Of a stretch of DNA of 64,000 nt, positions 52,547 through 60,647 are shown piece after piece. Where the stretch lies: assembly GCF_024298905.1 (NCBI RefSeq), contig NZ_CP101154.1, positions 3,188,932 to 3,252,931 on the forward strand, in the 5' to 3' direction. A program made the position numbers and the translations under genes. The DNA is from Natronomonas marina. GTDB lineage: Archaea; Halobacteriota; Halobacteria; Halobacteriales; Haloarculaceae. The notes under the pieces are model-generated. The model ran no database searches, was not told the origin of the DNA, and saw only the letters and a program-made list of their open reading frames with translations. Every line of letters begins with the position of its first letter. Position 1 is the stretch's first letter.

Positions 52547-52819
52547 CTACATCACCCCCCCGCGGTCGACGGTGAACTTCGATATGGCGACGGCCATCAC
52601 GAAGTTCAACAGGGCGTACACCAGCGCGATGTCGAGGAAGTAGGGCACGTCCAGCGCGGCCGACAGCAGCGCGAGGATGACGACGGTCTTGGTCCCGAGG
52701 ACGTTGACCGCGACGACGCGGTCCTGCATCGTCGGGCCGCGGACCGCCCGGTACAGCACGACGACGGCGAGGACGACCAGTGCGGCCGCCGCCAAAAGCA
52801 GGGCGTCCTCGACGATCAT
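52547..52819 (-). CDS. mrpF: Mrp-type Na+/H+ antiporter subunit F
   Basis: 90 residues. The MnhF motif is VVVLYRAVRGPTMQDRVVAVNVLGTKTVVILALLS, with the conserved Gly-Pro-x-x-x-Asp-Arg, followed by FLDIALVYALLNFVMAVAISKF. Coupled to mrpE by ATGA. Confidence 0.93.
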   Translation of the reverse strand: MIVEDALLLAAAALVVLAVVVLYRAVRGPTMQDRVVAVNVLGTKTVVILALLSAALDVPYFLDIALVYALLNFVMAVAISKFTVDRGGVM

Positions 52820-53874
52820 TCACCGTCACCCTCCTCGTCGAGTATCCGGCAGTCGCCGCGCTCTCGTGGGGTTGCGATGGCGAGCGCACGCCGGCCGTAG
52901 AAGACGAACCGGACGCCGCGTTCGAGGGCGCCGTCGAACAGCCCCTCGCGGGCCGCCGGCAGGAGCGTGTGAATCTTCATCCCGCGGCCGCGAACGCGGA
53001 CGGTGAGCGTGCCCGGCGTGAGGGTGATGCTGTTGGCCAGCGTCGTCACCGGCATCGCGCCCCACAGCGCACACTCGACTTCGGTCATCCGCGGTTCGAT
53101 GGGCAACTCGGGGTGGAGGATGGCGTACGATACCAGCAGGTTCGACTTGACGATCTCGTAGAGGAGGTACGGCGTGTAAATCCCGAGGCGGAGCAGTTGC
53201 CGGGCGAGCGACGGGAGCCGGACGCGGTCGCTGAACGTGATTCGGTGCAGCATCGTCGCAACGAGCGTCGCGGTCGCAACGCCGGTCACGAGGTCGAAGT
53301 TCGTCAGCGTGAAGCCGCTCAGGAGGTGATAGAAGAGATAGGAGATGCCGAAAAGCGTCACGAACTGGAGCGCGCCGCCGCGGCGGAGGAGTCGCTCGCG
53401 GCGGGTCGCCCGCCCGACGGGCGCCTCCTCGACGGTCAGACCGGCCTCTTCCAGCGACGCCTCCATCGGCTGGAGTATCGGCACGTTCCCGCCGGGGCTG
53501 TACTCGGGGTCGACGACGACCCGGTCGATGCCGTGGTCGTCGGCGTAGGCCGCGAGGACGCGCGCGTAGTCGTCGGGGCCGAAGAGGTACTCGTCGGCGC
53601 CGACGATGGCCGTCTCGACGTCGAGGGCGTCGTCGGCGTCCTCGTCGGCCCAGACGGCGACCCGTTCGAGGAGCGCCTCGGTCTCCTCGCGGACGTCCGC
53701 GCCGACGTCGCCGATGTCGTGCCAGGCGACGGGGGCGACGAAGTGTATCTCGCCGGCGCCCGCGAGCGCCTCGCGGACCGCGTAGGCGACGGTCTGTCGC
53801 AGCGTGACCGACTCGCCGACGGGGACGAGAAGCGGTCCCGCGTCGTCACGACGGTCTGGTGGGTCCTCGGGCAC
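52816..53874 (-). CDS. mrpE: Mrp antiporter subunit E fused to a UspA-like N-terminal domain
   Basis: 352 residues, about twice a bacterial MrpE. The first about 165 residues are soluble: LLVPVGESVTLRQTVAYAVREALAGAGEIHFVAPVAW and IDRVVVDPEYSPGGNVPILQPMEASLEEAGL resemble a universal-stress-protein fold, without the usual ATP loop. Residues about 180-330 are MrpE proper: LFGISYLFYHLLSGFT, LLRLGIYTPYLLYEIVKSNLLVSYAILHPELPIEPRM and VTTLANSITLTPGTLTVRVRG. It is the first gene of the nine-gene operon and so its promoter lies in 53875-53993. Homologous fusion is known in haloarchaea to my knowledge, but I cannot check. Confidence 0.88.
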   Translation of the reverse strand: MPEDPPDRRDDAGPLLVPVGESVTLRQTVAYAVREALAGAGEIHFVAPVAWHDIGDVGADVREETEALLERVAVWADEDADDALDVETAIVGADEYLFGPDDYARVLAAYADDHGIDRVVVDPEYSPGGNVPILQPMEASLEEAGLTVEEAPVGRATRRERLLRRGGALQFVTLFGISYLFYHLLSGFTLTNFDLVTGVATATLVATMLHRITFSDRVRLPSLARQLLRLGIYTPYLLYEIVKSNLLVSYAILHPELPIEPRMTEVECALWGAMPVTTLANSITLTPGTLTVRVRGRGMKIHTLLPAAREGLFDGALERGVRFVFYGRRALAIATPRERGDCRILDEEGDGE

Positions 53875-53993
53875 GGCTGGTCACTGTCCGGGTGTTTCGG
53901 CAGGCGGAACAAAACGGTTGTTCTTCCGGCCGAACGACAGCGACCGGCGACCGTCGAGCAACGCTTAACCGGCCGGGTCCCGGAGGCCGGTGC

Positions 53994-54821
53994 ATGACAG
54001 AGGCGGTAGCGTTCGTTCCGGGGCATGTGACCGGCTTCTTCACCGCCCACGCGGACGACGACCCGACGAAGGCGGGGTCGCGTGGCGCCGGCGTCGCGCT
54101 CTCGGAGGGGGTGACGGTCCGGCTCGAACCCGGCGACGGGGTCGAGTTGAACGGCGAGGAGTGCGACATCGAGTCCGTCGACCGGGTGCTCGGCGCGCTG
54201 CGGTCGACCGCCCACGTCGTCGTCGAGACCGACCTACCGGTGGCGTCGGGGTTCGGCATCTCCGGCGCCGCCGCCCTCGGGACGGCGCTGGCCGCAAACG
54301 AGGTGTTCGGCCGCGGGCTCTCGGAGAACGAACTGGTCACCATCGCCCACGGCGCGGAGGTCCAGGCCGGGACCGGCCTCGGCGACGTGGTCGCACAGGC
54401 CCGCGGCGGCTTCCCGGTCCGGCTCGAACCCGGCGCGCCCGCCCACGGCGCCTTGGACGGCATCCCCGCGACCTGCGACGTCGAGTACCTCCCGCTTGGG
54501 GAACTGTCGACCGAGGCGGTTCTCGACGGCGAGACGGCGGCGCTGACCGAGGCCGGCCGCCAGGCGCTGTCGGCCCTGGTCGCCGAGCCCACCCTGGAGA
54601 CGTTCATGCAGGTCTCCCGGACGTTCGCCCGCGAGGCCGACCTGCTGACGCCCGAGATCCGCGAGGTCGTCGAGGACGTCTCCGAGGCGGGCGGCGAGGC
54701 CTCGATGGCGATGCTCGGCGAGACGGTCTTCGCGCTCGACACCGGTCTCTCCGACGCCGGCTACGACGCCGAACGCTGCGAGGTGTCGGTGGCCGGCGCC
54801 CACCTGACCCGACGGCCGTGA
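53994..54821 (+). CDS. Pantoate kinase (GHMP family)
   Basis: 275 residues from ATG at 53994. VVVETDLPVASGFGISGAAALGTALAANEVFG is the GHMP phosphate-binding loop. GAEVQAGTGLGDVVAQARGGFPVRLEPG is typical of archaeal pantoate kinase, which phosphorylates pantoate before beta-alanine condensation in CoA synthesis. The phosphopantothenate synthetase gene two positions downstream completes the pair. The stop overlaps the following acyltransferase GTG (GTGA). It diverges from the mrp operon across 119 bp. Confidence 0.88.
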   Translation: MTEAVAFVPGHVTGFFTAHADDDPTKAGSRGAGVALSEGVTVRLEPGDGVELNGEECDIESVDRVLGALRSTAHVVVETDLPVASGFGISGAAALGTALAANEVFGRGLSENELVTIAHGAEVQAGTGLGDVVAQARGGFPVRLEPGAPAHGALDGIPATCDVEYLPLGELSTEAVLDGETAALTEAGRQALSALVAEPTLETFMQVSRTFAREADLLTPEIREVVEDVSEAGGEASMAMLGETVFALDTGLSDAGYDAERCEVSVAGAHLTRRP

Positions 54822-56125
54822 GACGCTACCCGGTCACGCGCCTCCAGGAGGCCGTCATCGAGGTCGAGCGGAGCCACACGCCGTGGAACGTCCAGTTCGA
54901 GGCCGCGACGACGGCGACGCTCGACGCCGAGCGCCTCGCGGCGGCCGCCCGGACCGCCTGCGGGACGTACCCGGCGGCGAAGGCGCGCCTCCGCCCGGTC
55001 GACGGCGACCCGCCCTACGAGTGGGTCCTCCCGGACGCGCCTCCCGAAATTCCGGTCGAGGTCGTCGACGGCGACGACGCCGACCTCGCTGCGGTCCGGC
55101 GCCGCTTCTACGGCAAGCGGTTCGACCTGGCCGTCGAGCCACCGCTGTCGCTGCTCGTGATCCGCGGCGACGGCGAGGCCGGCGGCGACCGGCTCTGTGC
55201 GTGCGCCAGCCACGTCTCGATGGACGGCATCGGCGTCTTCCGGGTGTTCCAGGCACTGCTGGCCGCCTACCGTGGCGAGGAGCCGACGGCCGCGACCCTC
55301 GAGGGGACCCCCCGCGAGGTGCTCGACGGCGTCCGTCCGCGGGGGGCGGCCCGGCGGCTCCGCCTGCTCGGGTCGACGGCGCGACGGCTCGGGTACTTCC
55401 TCGATTCGCCCGCGAGGCCGGTCGGCAGCGGCCCGTCCGGGTCGGCGTGGACCGGCTGGTGGTTCGCCGACCGCCACCTCGACGCCGACGCTACGGCGCG
55501 ACTGGTCGCCGACCGGCCGGCGGGCGTCACCGTCAACGACGTCCTGCTGGCGGCGCTGCATCTGACGGTCGACCGCTGGAACGCCGCCCGCGGCGCCCCG
55601 GCCGACCGAATCAGCCTGCTGATGCCGACGAACGTTCGGCCCGAGGGACGGTTCTACGACGGCGTGGGGATGTACACGCTGTTCGACAGCGTGGACACGG
55701 GACCGCGACACCGTCGGGATCAGGCGACGGCGCTCGAACGGGTCGCCGACCGCACCGACCGGATCAAGGCCGCCGACCGACAGTTCGGCTACCTGGAGTG
55801 GTGGCACCTCTTTTCGGCGGTGGCGCCGCCGGCGGTCCGGCGACGCGTCGCGCCGCAGGTGTTCGGGCCGGGCGAACCGCTGCTCGACACGGCGGTGCTG
55901 TCGAACCTCGGGCGGGTGCCCGAACCGGGCGGGCTGCCGGACGGGGACCTCCTGCGGCCGTGGCTGACGCCGCCCTGCTGGCCGCCGACGCCGCTGTCGG
56001 TCGGCGTCCTCACGGTCGGCGACCGACTCCACCTCGGCTTCCGCTTCGAGCGGTCGGTCTTCGACGCCGGCGACGCCGAGGCCTTCGCCGACCGCTACCG
56101 CGAGCGCCTCGAGGGGATGGTCTGA
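54818..56125 (+). CDS. HxxxD acyltransferase, condensation-domain-like
   Basis: 435 residues from GTG at 54818. The catalytic motif HVSMDG (H-x3-D-G, in CACASHVSMDGIGVFRVFQALL) marks the chloramphenicol-acetyltransferase/condensation/WS-DGAT superfamily. YGKRFDLAVEPPLSLLVIRG and TVNDVLLAALHLTVDRWN are further family-type segments, and RISLLMPTNVRPEGRF the latch-like region. It would move an acyl group from a thioester to an alcohol or amine; the acceptor is unknown. It is GTGA-coupled to pantoate kinase, an unexpected neighbour. Confidence 0.78.
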   Translation: MRRYPVTRLQEAVIEVERSHTPWNVQFEAATTATLDAERLAAAARTACGTYPAAKARLRPVDGDPPYEWVLPDAPPEIPVEVVDGDDADLAAVRRRFYGKRFDLAVEPPLSLLVIRGDGEAGGDRLCACASHVSMDGIGVFRVFQALLAAYRGEEPTAATLEGTPREVLDGVRPRGAARRLRLLGSTARRLGYFLDSPARPVGSGPSGSAWTGWWFADRHLDADATARLVADRPAGVTVNDVLLAALHLTVDRWNAARGAPADRISLLMPTNVRPEGRFYDGVGMYTLFDSVDTGPRHRRDQATALERVADRTDRIKAADRQFGYLEWWHLFSAVAPPAVRRRVAPQVFGPGEPLLDTAVLSNLGRVPEPGGLPDGDLLRPWLTPPCWPPTPLSVGVLTVGDRLHLGFRFERSVFDAGDAEAFADRYRERLEGMV

Positions 56126-56189
56126 TACACCGCTTCGGTCCCGAAATCATCGGAAAGACACTTGGCAGCCCCCCGAAAACACGGCGCTC

Positions 56190-56780
56190 GTGTCGAATCC
56201 ATCCGCCCGTCTCCAACGGTTCCGTCCGTACTCGGTTCCTGTCTGTCTGTTCACCCTCGTGGCGGCCGCCGCACTGTTCGTCCCGCCGCTGATACTCGAT
56301 CTGTCGCCGAGAACGTACGCCATCACCGCGGCCGTGCTCGTGCTCGCGGTCACGTCGGCCTTCCCGTACGCCGTCGCCGTCGGGGTCGGGACACTCCCGC
56401 TGCTGTACGCGGGCGCCGGGAGCTACGCGTCCCCGCAAGCGACTCGGGGGGCGCCGTCGGCGTCGACGGCCCTCCGGCACGTCGGGGCCGGCGTCGCCTA
56501 CGTGCTGGCAGCGGCCGCCGTCGGTGCCATCGGCCTCGGTGCGGAGTTCGCGGCCCCGAGCGGGCAATCCGCTCTACCGGCCGCTCTGCGGCCGTCGTTC
56601 ATGATCGTCGGCAGCGGCGTCGTCGCCGCCGCGTTCGTCGGACTCCAGTTGTGGCGCTACGAGGGCCCGGTCGGACGTCTCGAAGCCCGGGCCGTCGCCG
56701 GGACGGTCGCGCTCGGACTCCTCCTGGTGCCGGCAGCACGGGTGGCGCTGTGGGTGTTCGGCGACGCCGGCCCGCTGTGA
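56190..56780 (+). CDS. Membrane protein, unknown function
   Basis: 196 residues from GTG at 56190. Five to six hydrophobic segments, starting with SVPVCLFTLVAAAALFVPPLIL and ending LGLLLVPAARVALWVFG. No motif recognised. It lies between the acyltransferase (65 bp) and the phosphopantothenate synthetase (59 bp), in the same direction, so it could be co-transcribed. Confidence 0.65.
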   Translation: MSNPSARLQRFRPYSVPVCLFTLVAAAALFVPPLILDLSPRTYAITAAVLVLAVTSAFPYAVAVGVGTLPLLYAGAGSYASPQATRGAPSASTALRHVGAGVAYVLAAAAVGAIGLGAEFAAPSGQSALPAALRPSFMIVGSGVVAAAFVGLQLWRYEGPVGRLEARAVAGTVALGLLLVPAARVALWVFGDAGPL

Positions 56781-56838
56781 GCGCCGCGGCCCTGCCGAGA
56801 ACGGGACGCTTTTCATCGCCCGTCGCCCACCGACCGGT

Positions 56839-57585
56839 ATGAGCGACGTCGACGTGCCGGAGTCGCACCCCCGCTACGAGTCGCTACTCCTGCGACACCG
56901 CATCGAGGAGGGCGTCGAGGCGGGCATCACCTCGAAACAGGGCCTCATCGCCCAGGGCCGCGGCGAGGCCTACGACTACCTGCTCGGCGAGCGGACGATT
57001 CCGAGCGCCGACGCCGCCGAGCGGGCCGCCGCCGCCCACCTCCTCCGTGCGGACCACCCGGTGCTGTCGGTCAACGGCAACGTGGCCGCGCTGGCGCCCG
57101 AGGAGACCGTCGAACTGGCCGCGGCCACCGGCGCGGCGCTGGAGGTCAACCTCTTCAACCGGACCGAGGCGCGGATGGAGCGCATCGCCGACCACCTCCG
57201 CGAGCACGGCGCCGAGGAGGTGCTGGGGCTGGCCGCCGACGGCCGCATCCCGGGGCTGGACCACGAGCGTGCGAAGGTCGACGCCGACGGCATCGGCAGC
57301 GCCGACGTGGTGCTCGTCCCGCTGGAGGACGGCGACCGTGCCGAGGCGCTGGCCGAGATGGACACGACCGAAATCGTAATCGACCTCAATCCGCTGAGCC
57401 GGTCGGCACGGACCGCGACGGTGCCCGTCGTGGACAACCTCATCCGCGCGCTGCCGAACATGACCGAGCACGCCCGCTCGCTGGCCGGCGCCGACGAGGC
57501 GGAACTGGACGCCGTCGTCGAGGCATTCGACCGCGAGGCGGCGCTCGAGGCGGCCGAGGCCGCGATTCGCTCGCCCGAGGAGTGA
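56839..57585 (+). CDS. 4-phosphopantoate--beta-alanine ligase (archaeal phosphopantothenate synthetase)
   Basis: 248 residues. The N-terminus HPRYESLLLRHRIEEGVEAGITSKQGLIAQGRGEAYDYLLGE is the diagnostic opening of the former DUF137 family. SVNGNVAALAPEETVELA, DVVLVPLEDGDRAEAL and IDLNPLSRSARTATVPVVDNLIRALPNM follow. It joins 4-phosphopantoate with beta-alanine using ATP; cytoplasmic. With pantoate kinase it replaces the bacterial PanC/CoaA route. Confidence 0.93.
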   Translation: MSDVDVPESHPRYESLLLRHRIEEGVEAGITSKQGLIAQGRGEAYDYLLGERTIPSADAAERAAAAHLLRADHPVLSVNGNVAALAPEETVELAAATGAALEVNLFNRTEARMERIADHLREHGAEEVLGLAADGRIPGLDHERAKVDADGIGSADVVLVPLEDGDRAEALAEMDTTEIVIDLNPLSRSARTATVPVVDNLIRALPNMTEHARSLAGADEAELDAVVEAFDREAALEAAEAAIRSPEE

Positions 57586-57681
57586 GCGTCGCCGGCGTGA
57601 GTACGGTGACGACCCGTTTTTGTCCAGCGTCTTGCGTCCGTCTGACGTAGTGTTTTATGTATAGGGACGGAACACGCCCGT

Positions 57682-58560
57682 ATGGCTAGCCTCACGGAGG
57701 TCTACGAGGGAGGCAACGGGGCCGGCCTCCGGCGGCTGTACGCCGGTGTCGCGCTGTTCGGGGTCGGCGCGGTCCTACTCGTTGCAGGTATCGTCACGGC
57801 GGCCACCGGCGTCGGGAGTCGGTTCGGCCTCGACGTGTTCGAGGCCCGCCGGGTCGCGGGCGTCCTCGGCGGGGTCGGGTTCCCGGCGGTACTTTTGGGG
57901 ACCATGACCGCGATTCCGCGCACCTCGCGGAAGATCCGCGTCGCCGCGTTCGTCGGCGGCGCCATCTGCGTCGTCGGCGTCGTCCTGTTCCACGGCGCCT
58001 ATCCGACCGACTGGGTCACCGGCTCCGGCAACAGTTCGATGACGCTCGTCGTCGCGTCGGTGTACTTCCTGGGGACGCTCGTCACGTCGTGGTGTCTGTT
58101 CGTCGCCGTCGCCAACTTCAAGGCGCGCAACGACCCCGGCGGCACCGTCAAACTCGAAATCACGAAGGAGGGCGAGACCCGCATTGTCGAGGTGTCCAAC
58201 GACGACCTCCGCGGACGGCTCGGCGGCATCGGCCTGCTCGGGGGAACGCCCGACGGCGACGTCGAGACGCAGACGAACCGCGGCGACTCCTCCCGCCGGT
58301 CGTCGGACCGCTCGCGGTCGGCGTCGACCCGTTCGCCCGATGCCTCGCCCGGCGTCACCGACGGCGGCGCAACGACCGACGACGCGGAGTTCCTCACCGA
58401 CGAACCCTCCCGGCCCCTCGGGGACACCTACTGCGGCAACTGCCAGCACTTCCAGTACGTCCGCACCGACGACGGCATGGCGCCGTACTGCGGCTACCAC
58501 GGCGAGTTGATGGACGACATGGACGCCTGCGAGGAGTGGACGCCGAACACGAACGCCTGA
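57682..58560 (+). CDS. Haloarchaeal membrane protein with C-terminal zinc-ribbon-like domain
   Basis: 292 residues. Four membrane helices (about 15-40, 55-75, 87-105, 118-145) precede a cytoplasmic part. SKY-like TVKLEITKEGETRIVEVSNDDLRGRLGG is a short ordered strand-helix; a Ser/Arg/Asp linker follows. The C-terminus YCGNCQHFQYVRTDDGMAPYCGYHGELMDDMDACEEW has Cys-x2-Cys and Cys/His pairs for a metal. This resembles the widespread uncharacterised DUF7139 type. Function unknown. Confidence 0.75.
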   Translation: MASLTEVYEGGNGAGLRRLYAGVALFGVGAVLLVAGIVTAATGVGSRFGLDVFEARRVAGVLGGVGFPAVLLGTMTAIPRTSRKIRVAAFVGGAICVVGVVLFHGAYPTDWVTGSGNSSMTLVVASVYFLGTLVTSWCLFVAVANFKARNDPGGTVKLEITKEGETRIVEVSNDDLRGRLGGIGLLGGTPDGDVETQTNRGDSSRRSSDRSRSASTRSPDASPGVTDGGATTDDAEFLTDEPSRPLGDTYCGNCQHFQYVRTDDGMAPYCGYHGELMDDMDACEEWTPNTNA

Positions 58561-58651
58561 CGACGACACTCGAACGCCCGAACCGAGGGCGCCGACACCG
58601 CTTTCGACTCTTCCGCCCCGTTGAAACCCTCACAGCGGTACAAGGCGGAAG

Positions 58652-60092
58652 CCCACGGCTTTAGCCGTGGGAGGAAGCCGACACAATTGACACAGAGAAG
58701 CCGTGGTACAGCAGCCTGACATCCGAGTAATTTAAATTTCCGGATGTCTAACAACTAACTAGTGGTGGACGCGAACAGAACGCTCATCCTCCCGCTTGAA
58801 ACACCGACGAGCGATGAGCACGAACGCTTCCACCGAACCGTCGAGAAATACCAGCACTGCCGCAAGCGAGCCCGCGAGTACTGCTGGCAGAATCCCAAGC
58901 AACCTGACGACATCGTAACCTCGAAAAGCGAGGTCGAAGACGCTCTGTACCACGACCTCCGCGAAGAAACCGACGAGCTCCATGCAAATCTCGTACAGAA
59001 AGCCATCAAAGATGTAACCAACGCGATGAGCGCAGCGAAGAAAGCATGGAAGCGTGATGAGCGCATCAGCAAACCAACGTGGGATACCAGCGAGGCATGG
59101 GTGATGACCTACGATACCCGAGCTGGTACGTTCTCCAAGCACAACGCGAGGTTTGCAACCGCGGAAGCAACCGTCGAGCTTGCGTATCAAACACCGTCAC
59201 ATCTCGACGGGACGCTGTACGACAAGTACGTCCTCTCCACGAAGTGGGAGCTAACGACGAGCAAACTTGCCTATCGGGACGGGCAGTACTGGCTCCATCT
59301 CGGCGTTAAACGAGCGCTTTCCGACCAGCACTGGACAGCACGAGTCAACAGAGAGGTTTCGAACGCGCCCAATGAGGATACGAGTCGTGTCCTCGGCGTG
59401 GACCTTAATGTCAAAGGCTGGACGGCTGTAACGAGTGCTGGCGGCTTCCACGGCAACGCTGACTACCTCAACCACCGACGCGATCAGTACGAAGCACTGC
59501 GTGGCGAGCTACAGCAAACGGGAACGCGGAGCGCGTATCTTCGGTTCCACGAGCGAGCTGGTACTGAGTCAGCGTGGTTTGACGAGTACGCCCACCTCGT
59601 CTCGAATGCTATCATAGAAGACGCACTGGACACTCGTTCGACGCATATCGCCTTCGAGAAACTGAAAGGGATTCGCAAGCGGATGAGCAACCTGCCGAAG
59701 TACCAGCAGTGGCTGTTCGGGCGTGTGCAGGAGTACACGGAGTACAAAGCGACTGAACACGGGATTAGCGTTGTGTACGTGAACCCGAAGAATACGAGCA
59801 AGGGGTGTAGTCATACCGAGTGTCGAACGGTGAGCGATTCGAATCGGGGTGAAAAGCAGTTCGAGTGCGTTGGGTGTGGTCGGTCGTGGAACGCTGATTA
59901 TAACGCGGCGCGGAACATCGGGCTACGGCATATTTTCGATTCGTTGCTCCCAGCGAGCCAAACGTGTTCGTCTGGGAAGACCACTTGTCAACTGGCCTTT
60001 ATTTCAGGGGTCCTCTCCGTTACAGAGCGTGACGTAAGTCACGTTTCCAAGGAGTGGATGTCCACTGACAAGCCCACCGCTTTAGCGGTGGG
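58652..60092 (+). mobile_element. IS200/IS605-group solitary tnpB element
   Basis: The tnpB gene is bounded by two hairpins: cccacggc-ttta-gccgtggg at 58652-58671 and cccaccgc-ttta-gcggtggg at 60073-60092. They share loop and flanks (aagcccac...gtggg), and differ by a compensating base pair, as expected for conserved ends or an omega-RNA 3' stem. No tnpA lies in the window, so it is an IS1341-like, non-autonomous element. Exact ends and target motif cannot be set from one copy. The DNA is visibly less GC-rich than the host. Confidence 0.75.
58718..58748 (+). promoter_or_regulatory. tnpB promoter with inverted repeat around the TATA box
   Basis: gacatccg (58718-58725) and cggatgtc (58741-58748) are perfect inverted 8-bp arms around a 15-nt AT-rich spacer containing atttaaat, a strong archaeal TATA box. 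The GTG start lies 13 nt after the right arm, consistent with a leaderless transcript. Confidence 0.55.
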
Positions 60093-60099
60093 TAGCTGA
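58762..60099 (+). CDS. tnpB: TnpB RNA-guided nuclease
   Basis: 445 residues from GTG at 58762. It has an N-terminal helical REC-like part (about 1-130) and a split RuvC nuclease: GVDLNVKGWTAV (Asp214), IAFEKLKGI (Glu299) and NADYNAARNIG (Asp379). The triad is intact. The zinc ribbon SKGCSHTECRTV ... FECVGCGRSW lies between the last two. TnpB proteins are programmed by a transposon-end RNA (omega-RNA) to cut DNA. The last codons run through the right-end hairpin (60073-60092), so coding and RNA functions overlap, as known for this family. Confidence 0.92.
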   Translation: MVDANRTLILPLETPTSDEHERFHRTVEKYQHCRKRAREYCWQNPKQPDDIVTSKSEVEDALYHDLREETDELHANLVQKAIKDVTNAMSAAKKAWKRDERISKPTWDTSEAWVMTYDTRAGTFSKHNARFATAEATVELAYQTPSHLDGTLYDKYVLSTKWELTTSKLAYRDGQYWLHLGVKRALSDQHWTARVNREVSNAPNEDTSRVLGVDLNVKGWTAVTSAGGFHGNADYLNHRRDQYEALRGELQQTGTRSAYLRFHERAGTESAWFDEYAHLVSNAIIEDALDTRSTHIAFEKLKGIRKRMSNLPKYQQWLFGRVQEYTEYKATEHGISVVYVNPKNTSKGCSHTECRTVSDSNRGEKQFECVGCGRSWNADYNAARNIGLRHIFDSLLPASQTCSSGKTTCQLAFISGVLSVTERDVSHVSKEWMSTDKPTALAVGS

Positions 60100-60118
60100 C
60101 CAACTGATAGGAACGGCG

Positions 60119-60146
60119 TGCTGAATATAGAGGGTGGATGCAGCAG
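60119..60146 (+). repeat. Palindromic intergenic element A (half)
   Basis: tgctgaatatagagggtgga followed by tgcagcag is the right arm of the element family seen complete in 61838-61931. Only this arm is present, 20 bp after the tnpB stop. The nearest minus-strand gene stop (60209) lies 63 bp downstream. Confidence 0.65.
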
Positions 60147-60208
60147 TTGGCCGCAGTCTATTTCGCCTCGCTAGTAGCAAAACAGGCGTTGGACGAATGT
60201 GCGCAGAT

Positions 60209-60397
60209 TTATTCGGTACTTGCCCCGAGCTGGTATAGCAACAGGCCGCTAGCTAAGAGAAGCCCCCCAAACGTCCATTCAAATGCACTACCCGGAAGCG
60301 ATTGTGAGTAGCCTAATACTGGGTTAGTGAGGATTATTACACCGGCTACCAGAACAAATAGAGATGCGGAATATTCCGCGGCCTTTTGATAATCCAT
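60209..60397 (-). CDS. Small membrane protein, unknown function
   Basis: 62 residues with two helices (YSASLFVLVAGVIILTNPVLGY and WTFGGLLLASGLLLYQLGA). A TATA-like ctaatatttt box lies about 25-30 nt upstream of the ATG on the minus strand, giving a leaderless layout. It is the only gene between elements A and B. No family recognised. Confidence 0.6.
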   Translation of the reverse strand: MDYQKAAEYSASLFVLVAGVIILTNPVLGYSQSLPGSAFEWTFGGLLLASGLLLYQLGASTE

Positions 60398-60484
60398 CCC
60401 AACAAGATCGTCATATCCGATTTGACTAATATTTTGATGTACTGTCTTGACCGGTCGCCTCTGATCGAATTAGAAAATGACCCT

Positions 60485-60579
60485 ATGCGAGATACGCGCT
60501 CTGTATTCAGCAGGGCCCGTGATACTTACTCAGAGTCTGTCAGATCCCGATTGCTGAATATAGAGGCTGAGTTCAGCAG
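60485..60579 (+). repeat. Palindromic intergenic element B
   Basis: Arms cgcgctctgtattcagca and tgctgaatatagaggctga (the latter reading inverted) surround a core shared with element E. 60495-60566 is identical to 62418-62489 (72 bp, no mismatch). The following about 60 bp resemble the DNA after element D (ctgttcattccaac ... gtgaatcagctgtgag). Confidence 0.75.
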
Positions 60580-60647
60580 ACGGGCTCTGTTCATTCCAAC
60601 CACTCTGCGGTGAATCAGCTGTGAGAACGCGCTTGCGAATGTATCGG

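Noticed and set aside
60386-60613. Two short frames (also 62261-62560) that both contain RDTYSESVRSRLLNIE
   Set aside because: The shared peptide is only the translation of the 72-bp repeat; neither frame has promoter signals or a coherent protein around it.
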